DNA of 50,159 bases from Micrococcales bacterium 31B (GCA_022803075.1 JAFFTF010000005.1:167200-217358), one strand, 5' to 3'; positions 25,278-35,700 are shown, counted from the first letter of the stretch. Program-made: numbers and translations. The notes: generated by a model not told the origin, from the sequence alone.

Positions 25278-26152
25278 GCGACCCCACCCGCGGCGGCCCG
25301 CGCAATGAACTCCGCCGCGTCGCCGCTCACCGAGGCAGAGCGTGCGGCGATGCGCGCGGGCACCTCGGGATGATCGGCGTTCACTCGAATCAGCGTCGCG
25401 CCGGGAATCTGCTCCGCGAGCTGCTCGACCGGCCAGCGCACCACCGAGGGGGTATTGAAACCGGCGCCGAACTCGAGCAGGGCCACGCGCGCGTCCGACT
25501 CGATGCACTCGCCGAGCCAGTCGCGCAGGCGTTCGAGGCCCGGCATGAAGTGATCGTTCACGTACCAGCGACCCCCGTTGACGTTGAGGTACACCTCGCC
25601 GCCGCAGCGCGGGCACGCAGGCACGGCCTCCGCGCTGGTGGCGCCGGTCTCGACGTCGAGCTCGGCGAGGGCTCGCTCGATGATGGGGCGCGCGTCCCAC
25701 ACCTCGCGCGTGCATGGCGTGAGGCACTGGTAAAGGGCGTAGTCGCCCTGGGGCGTGTACGCCCGGTCGGCGTCAAAGCCGTTGCGGGTGAAGAGGCAGT
25801 CGACGTTTGAGGTCGTCACGAAGTGGTCGCGGTCGCCCGCGATCGCACGCAGGCTTTGATACAGGGGGTTCGGTTCGGCGCCGAGGCGAATGTCGGTGAC
25901 GTGTACGGCCCAAAAGCCCCACTGATTCCGCGGCGGCAGCGGGTATCCGATCATCTGATAGCGAGCCTCGAAACCGGCTCGGCGCAGCGCGGGGAACAGT
26001 TCGGCGAACCGCTTGCGGTCGGCGTAATCGTAGCCCGCGGCGGCTGAAAGGCCCGCTCCCGCGGCGAAGAGCACCCGGTCTGCGGTGCGCAGCGCCTCGA
26101 GGGCAGCCGCCTCAGCGAGCTCACCCCGGACGCCCTGCTGGTGCCTGCTCAT
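25274..26152 (-). CDS. Class M sirtuin (SirTM), protein ADP-ribosyltransferase
   Basis: The 292-residue Sir2-fold protein has the NAD motif AGAGLSAAAGYDY (31-43) and TSNVD (114-118). The canonical catalytic His loop (HG) is replaced by PQGDY with Gln135. These are features of SirTM enzymes, which ADP-ribosylate a lipoylated GcvH-like protein rather than deacetylate (family knowledge). Four cysteines form the zinc site (CLTPC at 143/147, CPRC at 180/183). The ATG at 26152 overlaps the macrodomain stop (ATGA), and its own stop overlaps the methyltransferase start. No GcvH-L or lipoate ligase is nearby, so the substrate is unknown; candidates are the lipoyl E2 at 38494-40293 or a GcvH-L elsewhere. 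Confidence 0.85.
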   Translation of the reverse strand: MSRHQQGVRGELAEAAALEALRTADRVLFAAGAGLSAAAGYDYADRKRFAELFPALRRAGFEARYQMIGYPLPPRNQWGFWAVHVTDIRLGAEPNPLYQSLRAIAGDRDHFVTTSNVDCLFTRNGFDADRAYTPQGDYALYQCLTPCTREVWDARPIIERALAELDVETGATSAEAVPACPRCGGEVYLNVNGGRWYVNDHFMPGLERLRDWLGECIESDARVALLEFGAGFNTPSVVRWPVEQLAEQIPGATLIRVNADHPEVPARIAARSASVSGDAAEFIARAAAGGVA

Positions 26153-27000
26153 GACGCGCCTCCCTGGGTGAGTGCCGCGCGGTAGGCGGCCTCGTCGACG
26201 TCGGCAAAGAGGCTCACGACGATGCGCATTCGCGACGTCGGATGCCGCGAGAACCAGTCGGTGAGCGCGGCCAGGGCCACGCGCGCCGCCTCGGGCTTGG
26301 GGTAGCCGAACACCCCGGTCGAGATGCTGCACAGACCCACGCTGTCGAGACCCGCGGTCTCGGCCACGTCGAGGATGCTCTCGTAGCACGAGGCCAACAG
26401 TGCGGGTGCGTCGGGGTCGGGCCAGCGGTGCACGATGGGTCCGACCGTGTGAATCACGTGCCGAGCCGGCAGGTGATACCCGCCCGTGAGGGTCGCCGTG
26501 CCGGTCGGTTCGAGGTGACCCTGCCGCCGCATGTGCTCGTTGCATTCGAGGCGCAGCCCCGGCCCCGCCACGGCATGAATGGCGTTATCGATGCAGGCGT
26601 GTGCGGGTGAGAAACACCCCAGCATCTGTGAGTTCGCCGCGTTGACGATGGCGTCGGCCGCCAGGGTGGTGAGGTCGCCGCGCCACAGGGCCACGCGGTC
26701 CAGGGGGAGGCCGGGCCAGCGGGCCGCCAGGGCGTCCGACCCCGGCTCTGCCGCGAGGGTGGGCAGGCCGGACGCTCCGGTCACGGGTCTCGCGGCCGCC
26801 TCGGTTGCCAGCAGGGCATCGAGGGCCGTGCGCACGGGCGTGGGTATCGCGCGCGGGGGGCGCACGCACAGCATCTGATAGAGGGCCTCGCGGGTGCTCA
26901 GGCGGCCACTGCTCAGGTGGTGCGCGAGGTCGGCCGCGAGGGCGGGGGAGAGGTCGTCACGCAGGAAGAATTGCGTGATGACCGGGTCGAGGTGATTCAC
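26149..27000 (-). CDS. Zinc-dependent macrodomain ADP-ribosylhydrolase
   Basis: The 283-residue protein has an N-terminal helical extension (1-100) and a macrodomain with WRGDLTTLAADAIVNAANS (Asn123 in NAANS). The segment GCFSPAHACIDNAIH supplies Cys129, His134 and Cys136, the zinc site of the Zn-macro class. The glycine-rich STGVFGYP loop binds ADP-ribose. In known Zn-macro/SirTM operons this enzyme removes ADP-ribose placed by the sirtuin. It starts at a GTG with AGGAAAG upstream and overlaps the sirtuin by ATGA. A lipoprotein gene lies 40 bases upstream on the same strand and may belong to the operon. Confidence 0.9.
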   Translation of the reverse strand: MNHLDPVITQFFLRDDLSPALAADLAHHLSSGRLSTREALYQMLCVRPPRAIPTPVRTALDALLATEAAARPVTGASGLPTLAAEPGSDALAARWPGLPLDRVALWRGDLTTLAADAIVNAANSQMLGCFSPAHACIDNAIHAVAGPGLRLECNEHMRRQGHLEPTGTATLTGGYHLPARHVIHTVGPIVHRWPDPDAPALLASCYESILDVAETAGLDSVGLCSISTGVFGYPKPEAARVALAALTDWFSRHPTSRMRIVVSLFADVDEAAYRAALTQGGAS

Positions 27001-27040
27001 GCCGAGTCTTTCCTGCGTGGGACGACCGTGGTGGTGGCCG

Positions 27041-27130
27041 CTACTGCGCGGGGGTGGTGGCCGCGGGCGCCGCGGGGGTGCTCGCCGCGGGCGCTGCGGG
27101 GGTGCTCGCCGCGGGCGCAGCGGGCGCTGC
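27041..27130 (-). repeat. Ala/Pro repeat in lipoprotein tail
   Basis: Imperfect 21-27 bp repeats encode APAAPAASTPAA-type units at the C-terminus. They probably form an extended stalk. Confidence 0.6.
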
Positions 27131-27637
27131 GGCGGCGGGTTCTACCGCGTCAAACGAAACCACCTTGGTGTTGGGCTCAAGGCACTCGGTGTATTTCGAA
27201 TTGGTCGCGTCGCGTTCGGTCAACTGCACCTGGTCTTGGGTGAAGGTCCAACCGGTGCTCGTCTTGAGCGCCGTATTAAGGGCCACCGACTGCGCACCAT
27301 CGACCGTTTCGACCTTCTTCTTGTCGGTCGACATGAACCAGCCCTTGGGGAAGATCGCCAGCGCGAGCGTGCCGTCGCTCAACTTCAGCGAGACGCAACC
27401 CTTGGCGTTGCCTTCGAGCGTTCCCGCGAGCGGCGCGATGGCGGCCTGTTCGCCGCGGTAGCTGACGGACACCAGGCGTTCAGCGGGCAGGGGAGCCGCA
27501 GTGGGTGCCGCGCTGCCGGAGGCGCTGGTGGTGGCGGCCGGCGCCGGGGCATCGTCGGTGCAGGCCGCGAGCCCGGAGACGCCGAGGGCGGCAATGAACG
27601 TGGCGGCAGCTGCGCGAGACCAGTTGCGGGAAGTCAT
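27041..27637 (-). CDS. Putative lipoprotein with Ala/Pro tail
   Basis: The 198-residue protein has a lipoprotein signal (basic start, hydrophobic stretch, lipobox LAAC with Cys26), a short Ala/Thr/Ser linker, a compact domain of about 110 residues with two cysteines (KGCVSLKLSDG and KYTECLEPN, probable disulfide), and a tail of AAPAAST-P repeats. I do not recognise the domain. The ATG has an AGGAGA site. It lies 40 bases upstream of the macrodomain gene with no terminator between, so it may be the first gene of the macro-SirTM operon; this is inference. Confidence 0.72.
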   Translation of the reverse strand: MTSRNWSRAAAATFIAALGVSGLAACTDDAPAPAATTSASGSAAPTAAPLPAERLVSVSYRGEQAAIAPLAGTLEGNAKGCVSLKLSDGTLALAIFPKGWFMSTDKKKVETVDGAQSVALNTALKTSTGWTFTQDQVQLTERDATNSKYTECLEPNTKVVSFDAVEPAAAAPAAPAASTPAAPAASTPAAPAATTPAQ

Positions 27638-27782
27638 AGTTTCTCCTGGTAGGTGAAGTTTTGATGGGCCGAGCCTGACGAGCGTTGGTGAGCGTTGCCC
27701 CTAGCCACACCATTCCATTACGCGGTCATGGCCGACCTTTGTCAAACCCTAGGCGACGAGTCCTAGGACACCCTGAATGCCG

Positions 27783-27812
27783 CGAGGGCGCCGAAATGCT
27801 TCGGCGCCCTCG
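27783..27812 (-). terminator. Hairpin past the IclR gene
   Basis: A perfect 13-bp stem (27783-27795 with 27800-27812) with a 4-base loop lies 60 bases after the IclR stop. There is no T-run, so it is a weak terminator or RNA-protecting hairpin. The rest of the 233-base gap holds only a palindromic GTCCTAGGAC. Confidence 0.55.
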
Positions 27813-27870
27813 TGGCGAGCGTGCGGGTGGTGGCCGAAGCACCCCGCACGATGCCTACATAATGGCGTGG

Positions 27871-28623
27871 CTAGTTGCTGTTTGCCGTGCGTCGCAGCAC
27901 CTCGGTGAGGTGATTTGCCGACGAAATGACCGCCGCGGCGTGCAGGCGGCCGGGCTGGCGCGTGAGGCGTTCCACAGGGCCGGAGATGCTCACGGCGGCC
28001 AACACGCGACCGTTGGGTCCGCGCACGGGGGCAGAAATAGAGGCGACCCCGGGTTCGCGTTCGCCCACTGACTGCGACCAACCGCGGCGGCGCACGGCGG
28101 AGAGCATCGTGGCGGTGAAGCGGGCGCCGTGGAGGCCGCGGTGCAGGCGATCGGGTTCTTCCCAGGCGAGCAGCACCTGAGCGGCGGAGCCGGCCTGCAT
28201 CGTGAGGGTCGCGCCGAGCGGCACCGAGTCGCGCAGGCCCATGGGGCGTTCCGCCGCGGCGACGCACACCCGGTGGTCGCCCTGGCGGCGGTAGAGCTGG
28301 GCGCTTTCACCCGTGTGATCGCGCAGGGCATTGAGTACGGGCCCGGCGGCGGCGAGGAGGCGGTCTTCGCCCGCGGCGGCCGAGAGTTCGCCGAGGCGGG
28401 GGCCGAGAATGAAACGACCTTGCATATCGCGCGCTACGAAACGGTGATACTCGAGGGCGACCGCGAGGCGGTGCGCTGTGGGGCGGGCGAGGCCCGTTGC
28501 TGAAACGAGTTGGGCCAGGGTGGCAGGCCCGGCTTCTAGGGCGCCCAATACCGTGGCGGCCTTGTCGAGAACTCCGACGCCACTGCCACTGCTGTAGGCG
28601 GTCTCTCCGCGCGATGTGTCCAT
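27871..28623 (-). CDS. IclR-family regulator, NdgR/LtbR-like
   Basis: The 250-residue protein has a winged helix-turn-helix (about residues 16-70, GVLDKAATVLGALEAGPATLAQLVSATGLARPTAHRLAVAL) and an IclR effector domain with GSAAQVLLAW and VGEREPGVASISAPVRGPNG. Its divergent position next to leuCD matches NdgR of Streptomyces and LtbR of Corynebacterium, which control leuCD and other amino-acid genes (family knowledge). The ATG at 28623 is chosen because CATAAT lies six bases upstream and the frame before it lacks similarity. Confidence 0.9.
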   Translation of the reverse strand: MDTSRGETAYSSGSGVGVLDKAATVLGALEAGPATLAQLVSATGLARPTAHRLAVALEYHRFVARDMQGRFILGPRLGELSAAAGEDRLLAAAGPVLNALRDHTGESAQLYRRQGDHRVCVAAAERPMGLRDSVPLGATLTMQAGSAAQVLLAWEEPDRLHRGLHGARFTATMLSAVRRRGWSQSVGEREPGVASISAPVRGPNGRVLAAVSISGPVERLTRQPGRLHAAAVISSANHLTEVLRRTANSN

Positions 28624-28629
28624 ATGCTG

Positions 28630-28635
28630 ATTATG
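28630..28635 (-). promoter_or_regulatory. Leaderless-type -10 box (CATAAT)
   Basis: CATAAT on the minus strand lies six bases before the IclR ATG. Confidence 0.5.
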
Positions 28636-28644
28636 CAATATCAA

Positions 28645-28690
28645 TTTGTGAGACGCAAATGCACTGCATATTCGGCCCGTAGACACTGGA
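28645..28690 (+). promoter_or_regulatory. leuC promoter/operator region
   Basis: TTGTGA (28646-28651) and TATTCG (28669-28674) are 17 bases apart. The palindrome ATGCACTGCAT (28659-28669) sits between them, overlapping the -10. It is a candidate NdgR/LtbR-type site. Confidence 0.4.
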
Positions 28691-28759
28691 TTATCAACCA
28701 CACGCGGGCGTGGATCGCACCAAACCGGTCATTCCCGCAATATTGCACGGAGGACCCAG

Positions 28760-30163
<1,404 letters not shown>

Positions 30164-30172
30164 GGAATAACC

Positions 30173-30778
30173 ATGGACAAGTTCACAACGCACACCGGCG
30201 TCGGCGTCCCGCTGCGTCGCTCGAACGTCGACACCGACGCGATCATCCCCGCCGTGTACCTGAAGCGCGTCACCAAGACGGGCTTCGAGGACGGCCTGTT
30301 CTCGGCCTGGCGCCAGGACCCCGACTTCGTGCTGAACCAGCCCGCGTACGCGAGCGGTTCCGTGCTCGTGGCGGGCCCCGATTTCGGCACCGGTTCGTCG
30401 CGCGAGCACGCCGTGTGGGCCCTGCGTGACTTCGGCTTCAAGGTGGTCTTGAGCAGCCGTTTCGCCGACATCTTCCGCGGTAACTCGGGCAAGCAGGGGC
30501 TCGTCGCGGCCCAGCTCTCGCAGGACGACATCGAGCTGCTCTGGAAGCACCTCGAGAACGAGCCCGGCGCCGAGATCACGGTCAACCTCGAGGCGCGCAC
30601 GGTCACGGCCGGCGACATCACGTGCACCTTCGAGATCGATGACTACACGCGCTGGCGCCTCATGGAGGGCCTCGACGACATCGGCCTGACCCTGCGCCAC
30701 GAGGCCGACATCACGGCCTTCGAGGCGAAGCGCCCCGCGTGGCTGCCCAAGACGCTCCCCGCGAAGTTCCCCGCGTAA
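30173..30778 (+). CDS. leuD: 3-isopropylmalate dehydratase small subunit
   Basis: The 201-residue swivelling-domain partner of LeuC shows [32 protein letters not shown] and [16 protein letters not shown]. It has an AAGGAATAACC site before the ATG, is 9 bases after leuC, and is closed by a perfect hairpin terminator. Confidence 0.97.
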   Translation: MDKFTTHTGVGVPLRRSNVDTDAIIPAVYLKRVTKTGFEDGLFSAWRQDPDFVLNQPAYASGSVLVAGPDFGTGSSREHAVWALRDFGFKVVLSSRFADIFRGNSGKQGLVAAQLSQDDIELLWKHLENEPGAEITVNLEARTVTAGDITCTFEIDDYTRWRLMEGLDDIGLTLRHEADITAFEAKRPAWLPKTLPAKFPA

Positions 30779-30810
30779 ACACCTCGCGCGAATTTTTGCG
30801 GACGCCGCGG

Positions 30811-30839
30811 CGGCCCCCTCCCAGCGAGGGGGCCGTTTT
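30811..30839 (+). terminator. leuCD terminator
   Basis: A perfect 10-bp stem (30811-30820 with 30826-30835), loop CCAGC, then TTTT. Confidence 0.92.
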
Positions 30840-30860
30840 CGTGCGCGGGCGGGTTGAAAC

Positions 30861-31817
30861 CTATCGCCGCGGTGCGCGAGCGGGCTCGTGCTGGCGCGAA
30901 TGCGCCGCGCCGATGGCGATGAGATCGCGGGGTGGGCCCGCGGGCGGCACCCGCCCACTCAGCCACAGGGCACTCAGGGGCCGGATCAGGCGTTGATCAG
31001 CGACGGGCACGAGGCGCAGTCGCCCCAGGCGCACGTCGTCCGCGACGGCTAGTCGGCTCAGCACCGCGGGCGCCGAACCCGCCATGACCGCCGTGCGCAC
31101 CGCGGCCGGTGTGTTGAATTCGAGCCGCGGTGGCGCGACCTCCAGCCCCGCCTCGGTGGCGAGGTGCACGAGCGCGTCGCGTGTGCCGCTGCCGACCTCG
31201 CGCGTGACAAGTGGGGTCGCCACCAGCTCGGCAAAGGTGAGGCTGCGGGCGCGCCGCGACCACGGATGGGTGGGGGCGATGGCGACCACCATTTCGTCGC
31301 GCGCGATGTGTGCGTGGGCGAGACCGCGCGGCATGAACGGTGACTCGATGAAGCCAATGTCGGCGGCCCCGTTGTGCACCAATTCGGCGGCGAATTCGCT
31401 GTTGGTGACCGTGAGGTTCACGAGGGTCGCGGTCTCGCCGCGCGCCTCCTGCTGGCTGTGCAGCGCGACGAGCCAGCCGGGCAGCAGGTGCTCGGCAATG
31501 GTTTGGCTGGCCACCACGTTGAGCTGTCGCTGTGCGGCGCCGTGCAGCGACGCGATGCCCGCGTCGAGGCGTTGGGCTGCCGCGAGCACGTCGCGGGCCC
31601 ACGCGACTACCAGGTGCCCCGTTTCGGTGAGTTGCGCGCCGCGCGGACCGCGCGCCAGCAGCGTGGCGCCCACCTGCGATTCGACCGCCGCGACCCGGCC
31701 CGAGACGGCCTGCTGCGAGACGCCAAGGGACCGGCCAGCGGCGCTCAGACTTCCGGTTTCGCCAATCGCGACGAGCATTTCGAGGGCGCCCAAGTCGGGC
31801 ACGTGCCGACTCAACAT
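30861..31817 (-). CDS. LysR-family regulator, YeiE/CysL-like
   Basis: This 318-residue LysR protein has a helix-turn-helix (about 10-65, LEMLVAIGETGSLSAAGRSLGVSQQAVSGRVAAVESQVG) and an effector domain with LTVTNSEFAAELVHNGAADIGFIE and REVGSGTRDAL. That pattern resembles regulators usually placed beside YeiH-type (Cons_hypoth698) membrane proteins; no such gene is here, so its target is elsewhere or lost. The ATG at 31817 is favoured over a TTG 36 bases upstream. It converges on leuD, and argE lies divergently 160 bases away. Confidence 0.88.
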   Translation of the reverse strand: MLSRHVPDLGALEMLVAIGETGSLSAAGRSLGVSQQAVSGRVAAVESQVGATLLARGPRGAQLTETGHLVVAWARDVLAAAQRLDAGIASLHGAAQRQLNVVASQTIAEHLLPGWLVALHSQQEARGETATLVNLTVTNSEFAAELVHNGAADIGFIESPFMPRGLAHAHIARDEMVVAIAPTHPWSRRARSLTFAELVATPLVTREVGSGTRDALVHLATEAGLEVAPPRLEFNTPAAVRTAVMAGSAPAVLSRLAVADDVRLGRLRLVPVADQRLIRPLSALWLSGRVPPAGPPRDLIAIGAAHSRQHEPARAPRR

Positions 31818-31975
31818 GGGTGCCGCCTGATAGACAAGAGAAGCATCCCACAATCATAGGTTGTGACCCGATGTGATGCGTGCCGGCCACGCTGCCAGGG
31901 AGGTGGCGGTGGGCCCGAGCCCCGCGCGCGTCCGCTAGAGTCAGGTAGTGCCCATCCGAAGAATCCGAGGAATCA

Positions 31976-33154
31976 ATGACCCCCGCATCTGAACTGCGCT
32001 CCTGGCCCTGGCTCGAAAAATTGATCTCGTTCGACACCACCTCCCGTGACTCGAACCTGCCGCTGATCCGCGAGGTGGAGCGCGCGCTCGCGCAGCACGG
32101 GGTCACGCCGCAGCTCGTGTTCAACGACGAGGGCACCAAGGCCAACCTCATCGCGACGTTCCCCGCGGCCGACGGCAGCACCGACGGCGGCATCGTGATC
32201 TCCGGTCACAGCGACGTCGTGCCGGTCGACGGCCAGGCCTGGGAGACCGACCCGTTCACCGCTACGGTCCGCGGCGAGAACATCTACGGGCGAGGCACGT
32301 GCGACATGAAGGGCTACCTCGCGGCGGCCCTCGCCTACCTGCCCGAGATTGCGGACGCGCGCCTGGCCCGCCCCCTGCACCTCGCGATTTCCTATGATGA
32401 GGAGATCGGCTGCGTGGGCGCGGTGTCGCTCGTCAAGGCCTTCGCCGAGCAGGGCGTGTGGCCGAAGTATTGCATCGTGGGGGAGCCCACCATGATGCGC
32501 GTGATCGCAGGCCATAAGGCGATGAACCTGATGAAGGCCACCTTTCATGGCGTCGCGGCGCATTCTTCGCGCACCCCCTACGGGCTCAACACGATCAAGT
32601 ACGCGGCGCAGTTCACGCAGTGGTTTCACGCGCTGGTCGACGAGTTTCGCACCGAGGGGCCGTTCGACGAGCGCTTCGATGTGCCGTTCAGCACGGGCGG
32701 CGTGAACGTGTTCGACGGGGGTATCGCGGGCAACACGGTACCCGAGCGCACCGAGATCACCTTCGAGTTCCGCGTGCTTGCGGCGCACGACCCCGAGGCC
32801 CTCATGGACCGCATTCGCACACAGCTGTTCGAGGTCATCGAACCCGCCATGCGCGCCGAGAATCCCGCGGGCCGCGTGGAGCTCGAACTGATCAGCGCCG
32901 CGCCCGGTCTCGACACCGACGAAACGAGCGAGGTGCTGTCGCTTGCCGCCGAGCTCGGCGGCGAACTGGTGACGGACCGCGTGAATTACGGCACCGAGGC
33001 GGGGCTGTTTCACAATGCCGGCATGCAGACCATCGTGTGCGGGCCGGGCGACATCGCCCAGGCGCATGCGGCCAACGAGTTTGTCTCCATCGAACAAATG
33101 CGCGCGTGCGAACGGTTCATGGAGCGACTGCTCGAGTCGAGCCGGCTGGTGTAG
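31976..33154 (+). CDS. argE: Acetylornithine deacetylase / M20 peptidase
   Basis: This 392-residue zinc hydrolase of the M20 family probably removes the acetyl group from N2-acetylornithine. Metal-binding and catalytic blocks are GHSDVVPVDGQAWETDPF, GRGTCDMKGY, YDEEIGC and VGEPT; the ligand His near the end is in AHAANEF. These closely follow ArgE sequences. GAGG lies six bases before the ATG. It is not part of an arg operon here, and many actinobacteria use ArgJ instead, so another N-acyl amino-acid substrate is possible. Confidence 0.87.
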   Translation: MTPASELRSWPWLEKLISFDTTSRDSNLPLIREVERALAQHGVTPQLVFNDEGTKANLIATFPAADGSTDGGIVISGHSDVVPVDGQAWETDPFTATVRGENIYGRGTCDMKGYLAAALAYLPEIADARLARPLHLAISYDEEIGCVGAVSLVKAFAEQGVWPKYCIVGEPTMMRVIAGHKAMNLMKATFHGVAAHSSRTPYGLNTIKYAAQFTQWFHALVDEFRTEGPFDERFDVPFSTGGVNVFDGGIAGNTVPERTEITFEFRVLAAHDPEALMDRIRTQLFEVIEPAMRAENPAGRVELELISAAPGLDTDETSEVLSLAAELGGELVTDRVNYGTEAGLFHNAGMQTIVCGPGDIAQAHAANEFVSIEQMRACERFMERLLESSRLV

Positions 33155-33175
33155 CGGTCGGGGCGTCGATCGCCT

Positions 33176-34313
33176 CTAGCGTTCAGTCACAGACGAGATC
33201 AGGTCTTCGAGCGAGATGCTGGGGCTGGGCTTCTTGACCTCGACCTGGTCACGACCGAACTCGACCGACACGGTCGTCTTTTCGGTGTCGGTTTCGCTTT
33301 CGATGGTGGCGCCGGTTAGTCGACCCGATTCGACGCCCACGTACAATTCGACTCGGCCGCTTTGGCTATACGTGAAGTCGGGACTGGGAGCGCCCACCCC
33401 TGATTCGCCATCCGACGCGTCGTCGGGGCTCGTCGCCACGTCCCGCGGTTCGTCCTGCAGCGGAGCGGAATCTTCGATGATTTCGTGTTTCTTTGAGCAT
33501 GCTTCGATCACCGGTTCGAGCGACGTGTTGCGCATCCGTTTGCCAAATTGGTACTTCGAGACTTCGGCGAAGCGCAACGCGAAGCCCTGACTTCTTTCGC
33601 CACCGACCTCTTTCGCGTCGGTCGCGCGAACTGTGATCATCTTCTTCGAGACGAGGTCATCGTAGGCCTGGCCCATCCGTTCAGGGTCGCGATACAGGCT
33701 GTTCAGCTCGTCGCGGCATGCCGTGATCCACTCCTGCTCCCGTGGCTGCGAGATTCTGTCCTCGTCCGACACCATCGAGATCGCGTTCTCCTCAAGCAGC
33801 ACGATAGCCGGGTCAAGTTCATCGAGCGTGGGCATGAAGTCCGCCTCCTTGACGTTCTTCGCCCAGTCGACTACATAGTTCACCAGTTCGCGTGCCTTCG
33901 GCACCTCGACGAAGGTGTCCGACAGATTCGTGGCGGCGTTCAGGATGAGTCTCGCCTCGAACGTGAAGTCTCTGCCGTAGATCGTGGCCTTGCGCAGAGT
34001 CGCGTCCATCTCGACCCGCTGGAGGTCGGAGACCGCAACGAAGTCGAGGGTCGCCGACGTGTCGGCTTCGGGCGCTGTCAGGGTGGCGGTGCCCTTGGCG
34101 CTGTAGATCGGAACTTCCGCGCTGTTGACAATCGCCCTGCGCAGAAATTCAGGCTTCTTGGTGTTTGGGGTCTGTACTTTCGCCCAGCGGGCTGCAGGCC
34201 GCGAGCGTCCCCGCCACGAGACCGACCGCGGCCGCCGCGGCCATGCGGGAGGGGAACGTGCGGCGCGGGGCGCGTGAGATTCGTTGAACGAAATGGGTGC
34301 GAATGTCGAGCAT
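33176..34313 (-). pseudogene. Lipoprotein paralogue A, frameshifted
   Basis: The two parts lie in different frames. From the ATG at 34313 runs MLDIRTHFVQRIS..., a signal with lipobox TLAAC, then GESTDPKHQEA and a stop. One base later the neighbouring frame continues KPEFLRRAIVNSAEVPIYSAKGTA... to the end at 33176. A single extra base in the CCCCAAACACC stretch (about 34160-34170) explains the break. The intact neighbour (34369-35496) aligns along the full length, for example FLRSAIVNSAEHQIYSAKGTA. If real, the mutation removes export; a sequencing error is possible. The C-terminus ends VSVEFGRDQVEVKKPSPSISLEDL. Function unknown. Confidence 0.75.
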
Positions 34314-34368
34314 GAGGTTCCCCCTGTGATGGCGTGCCCCTGCCTCCCCGAGCGACACGCCTCACATG

Positions 34369-35496
34369 CTACTCTTCAAAACTTACCGCAGCGAAGAGTT
34401 CGTCGATCGAGATGCTGGGGCTTGGCTTCTTGACCTTGACCTTGTCGCGACCGAACTCGACCGTCACGGCCATCGTTTCGGAGTCGGAGTCGTCGTCGAA
34501 TGTTGCCCCGGTCAACTGGCCCGAATCGACGCCGACGTACACGACGACGCGGGCGTCCTCGTCGTACGTCACCGTGGCGCTGGGTTCGTCGTCGCTGGTT
34601 GCAGTATCCGTCGCACCGTCTGAACTCGGAGCATCGTCCTGCGAGGTCGCGGTGTCTTCGTAAACCACCGGCTCCTCGTAGCACGCATCGAAGACCGGGT
34701 CGAGCGATGTTCCGCTCATGATCTTGTAGAACTCGTGATCCGAGACATCGGCAACCCGCAGCGCAAAGCCCTGGCTCTGTTCGCCGCCGATCTCCCTCGT
34801 GTCGCTCGCGTTGACCTCGATCATCTTCTTCGCGACCAGGTCGTCGTAGGCCTTGCCCATGCGCTCGGAGTCGCGGTACAGGCTGTTGAGTTCGTCGCGG
34901 CACTGCGTCATCCGCTCTTGCTCGCTTTGTGAGTAGATGGTGTCGGAGCCGGACATCATCGAGACCCAATTTTTTTCAAGCAGCGTGATGGCCGGGTCGA
35001 GTTGTTCGAGCGTCGGCATGTAACTGGAGTCTTCGAGGTCCGCCGACCAGTCAAAGACATAGGTCATGAGCTCGCGCGCCTTCGGTACCTCGAAGTAGAC
35101 GTCCGACAAATCCGTCGCGGCGTTTGTGAGTAGACGCGCCTCAAACGTGAAGTCTTTACCGTCGAACTTGGCGTCTTTGAGGGTCACATCGTACTCGAAG
35201 CGTTCGCCATCGGAGACTGCGACGAATTCGACGGTCCCCGAGTTCTTGGAGTCACTGGACTCAAAGGAGGCGGTGCCTTTGGCGCTGTAGATCTGATGTT
35301 CGGCGCTGTTGACTATCGCGCTGCGCAGAAAGTTATGGTCCTTGGTGTCCCGGTCGGCTTCTGCGGCCACCGGGCTGCAGGCCGCAAGCGACCCTGCAAT
35401 GACGCCTGCGGCGGTTGCGGCGGCGATTCGCGAGCGGAACCCTTGGCGTGCGGGGCGGGCTGGTCGGTGGGCCGAACGAGTGCGAATGGTGAGCAT
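34369..35496 (-). CDS. Putative lipoprotein paralogue B
   Basis: The 375-residue lipoprotein has a long basic N-terminus (MLTIRTRSAHRPARPARQG), hydrophobic core AAATAAGVIAGS and lipobox SLAAC. The outside domain has an acidic middle (many Asp/Ser/Thr around residues 260-300) and ends in a beta-strand-like segment FGRDKVKVKKPSPSISIDEL. This ending recalls LppX/LprG-type lipid-carrier lipoproteins, but I cannot confirm the fold. The ATG at 35496 has GGGGAA nearby, and the same start context is conserved in paralogue A. Tandem duplication is clear from shared motifs (KARELMTYVFDW, CRDELNSLYRDSERMGKAYDDLV, GGEQSQGFALR). Confidence 0.8.
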   Translation of the reverse strand: MLTIRTRSAHRPARPARQGFRSRIAAATAAGVIAGSLAACSPVAAEADRDTKDHNFLRSAIVNSAEHQIYSAKGTASFESSDSKNSGTVEFVAVSDGERFEYDVTLKDAKFDGKDFTFEARLLTNAATDLSDVYFEVPKARELMTYVFDWSADLEDSSYMPTLEQLDPAITLLEKNWVSMMSGSDTIYSQSEQERMTQCRDELNSLYRDSERMGKAYDDLVAKKMIEVNASDTREIGGEQSQGFALRVADVSDHEFYKIMSGTSLDPVFDACYEEPVVYEDTATSQDDAPSSDGATDTATSDDEPSATVTYDEDARVVVYVGVDSGQLTGATFDDDSDSETMAVTVEFGRDKVKVKKPSPSISIDELFAAVSFEE

Positions 35497-35700
35497 GAGG
35501 TTCCCCCTGTGTTGGCGTCGTCGCTGCCCCCTGGGCGGCATCTGACCATGTTACTCGCGTTCGGCATCTTTTAGCAAAGAGCCAGTAAAATACGGTGTGT
35601 CGCGAGTAAAATTGGACGCCCGTGGCGCGCGTGATCGGGCCGCACGCGAGGGGGAGGGGCGGGGCGTCCGGGATTAAGTGCCCCTGTTGCACCGGAACGG

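Noticed and set aside
27041-27652. Plus-strand frames opposite the lipoprotein
   Set aside because: Shadow of the Ala/Pro repeat region; the minus strand has the lipobox and ribosome site.
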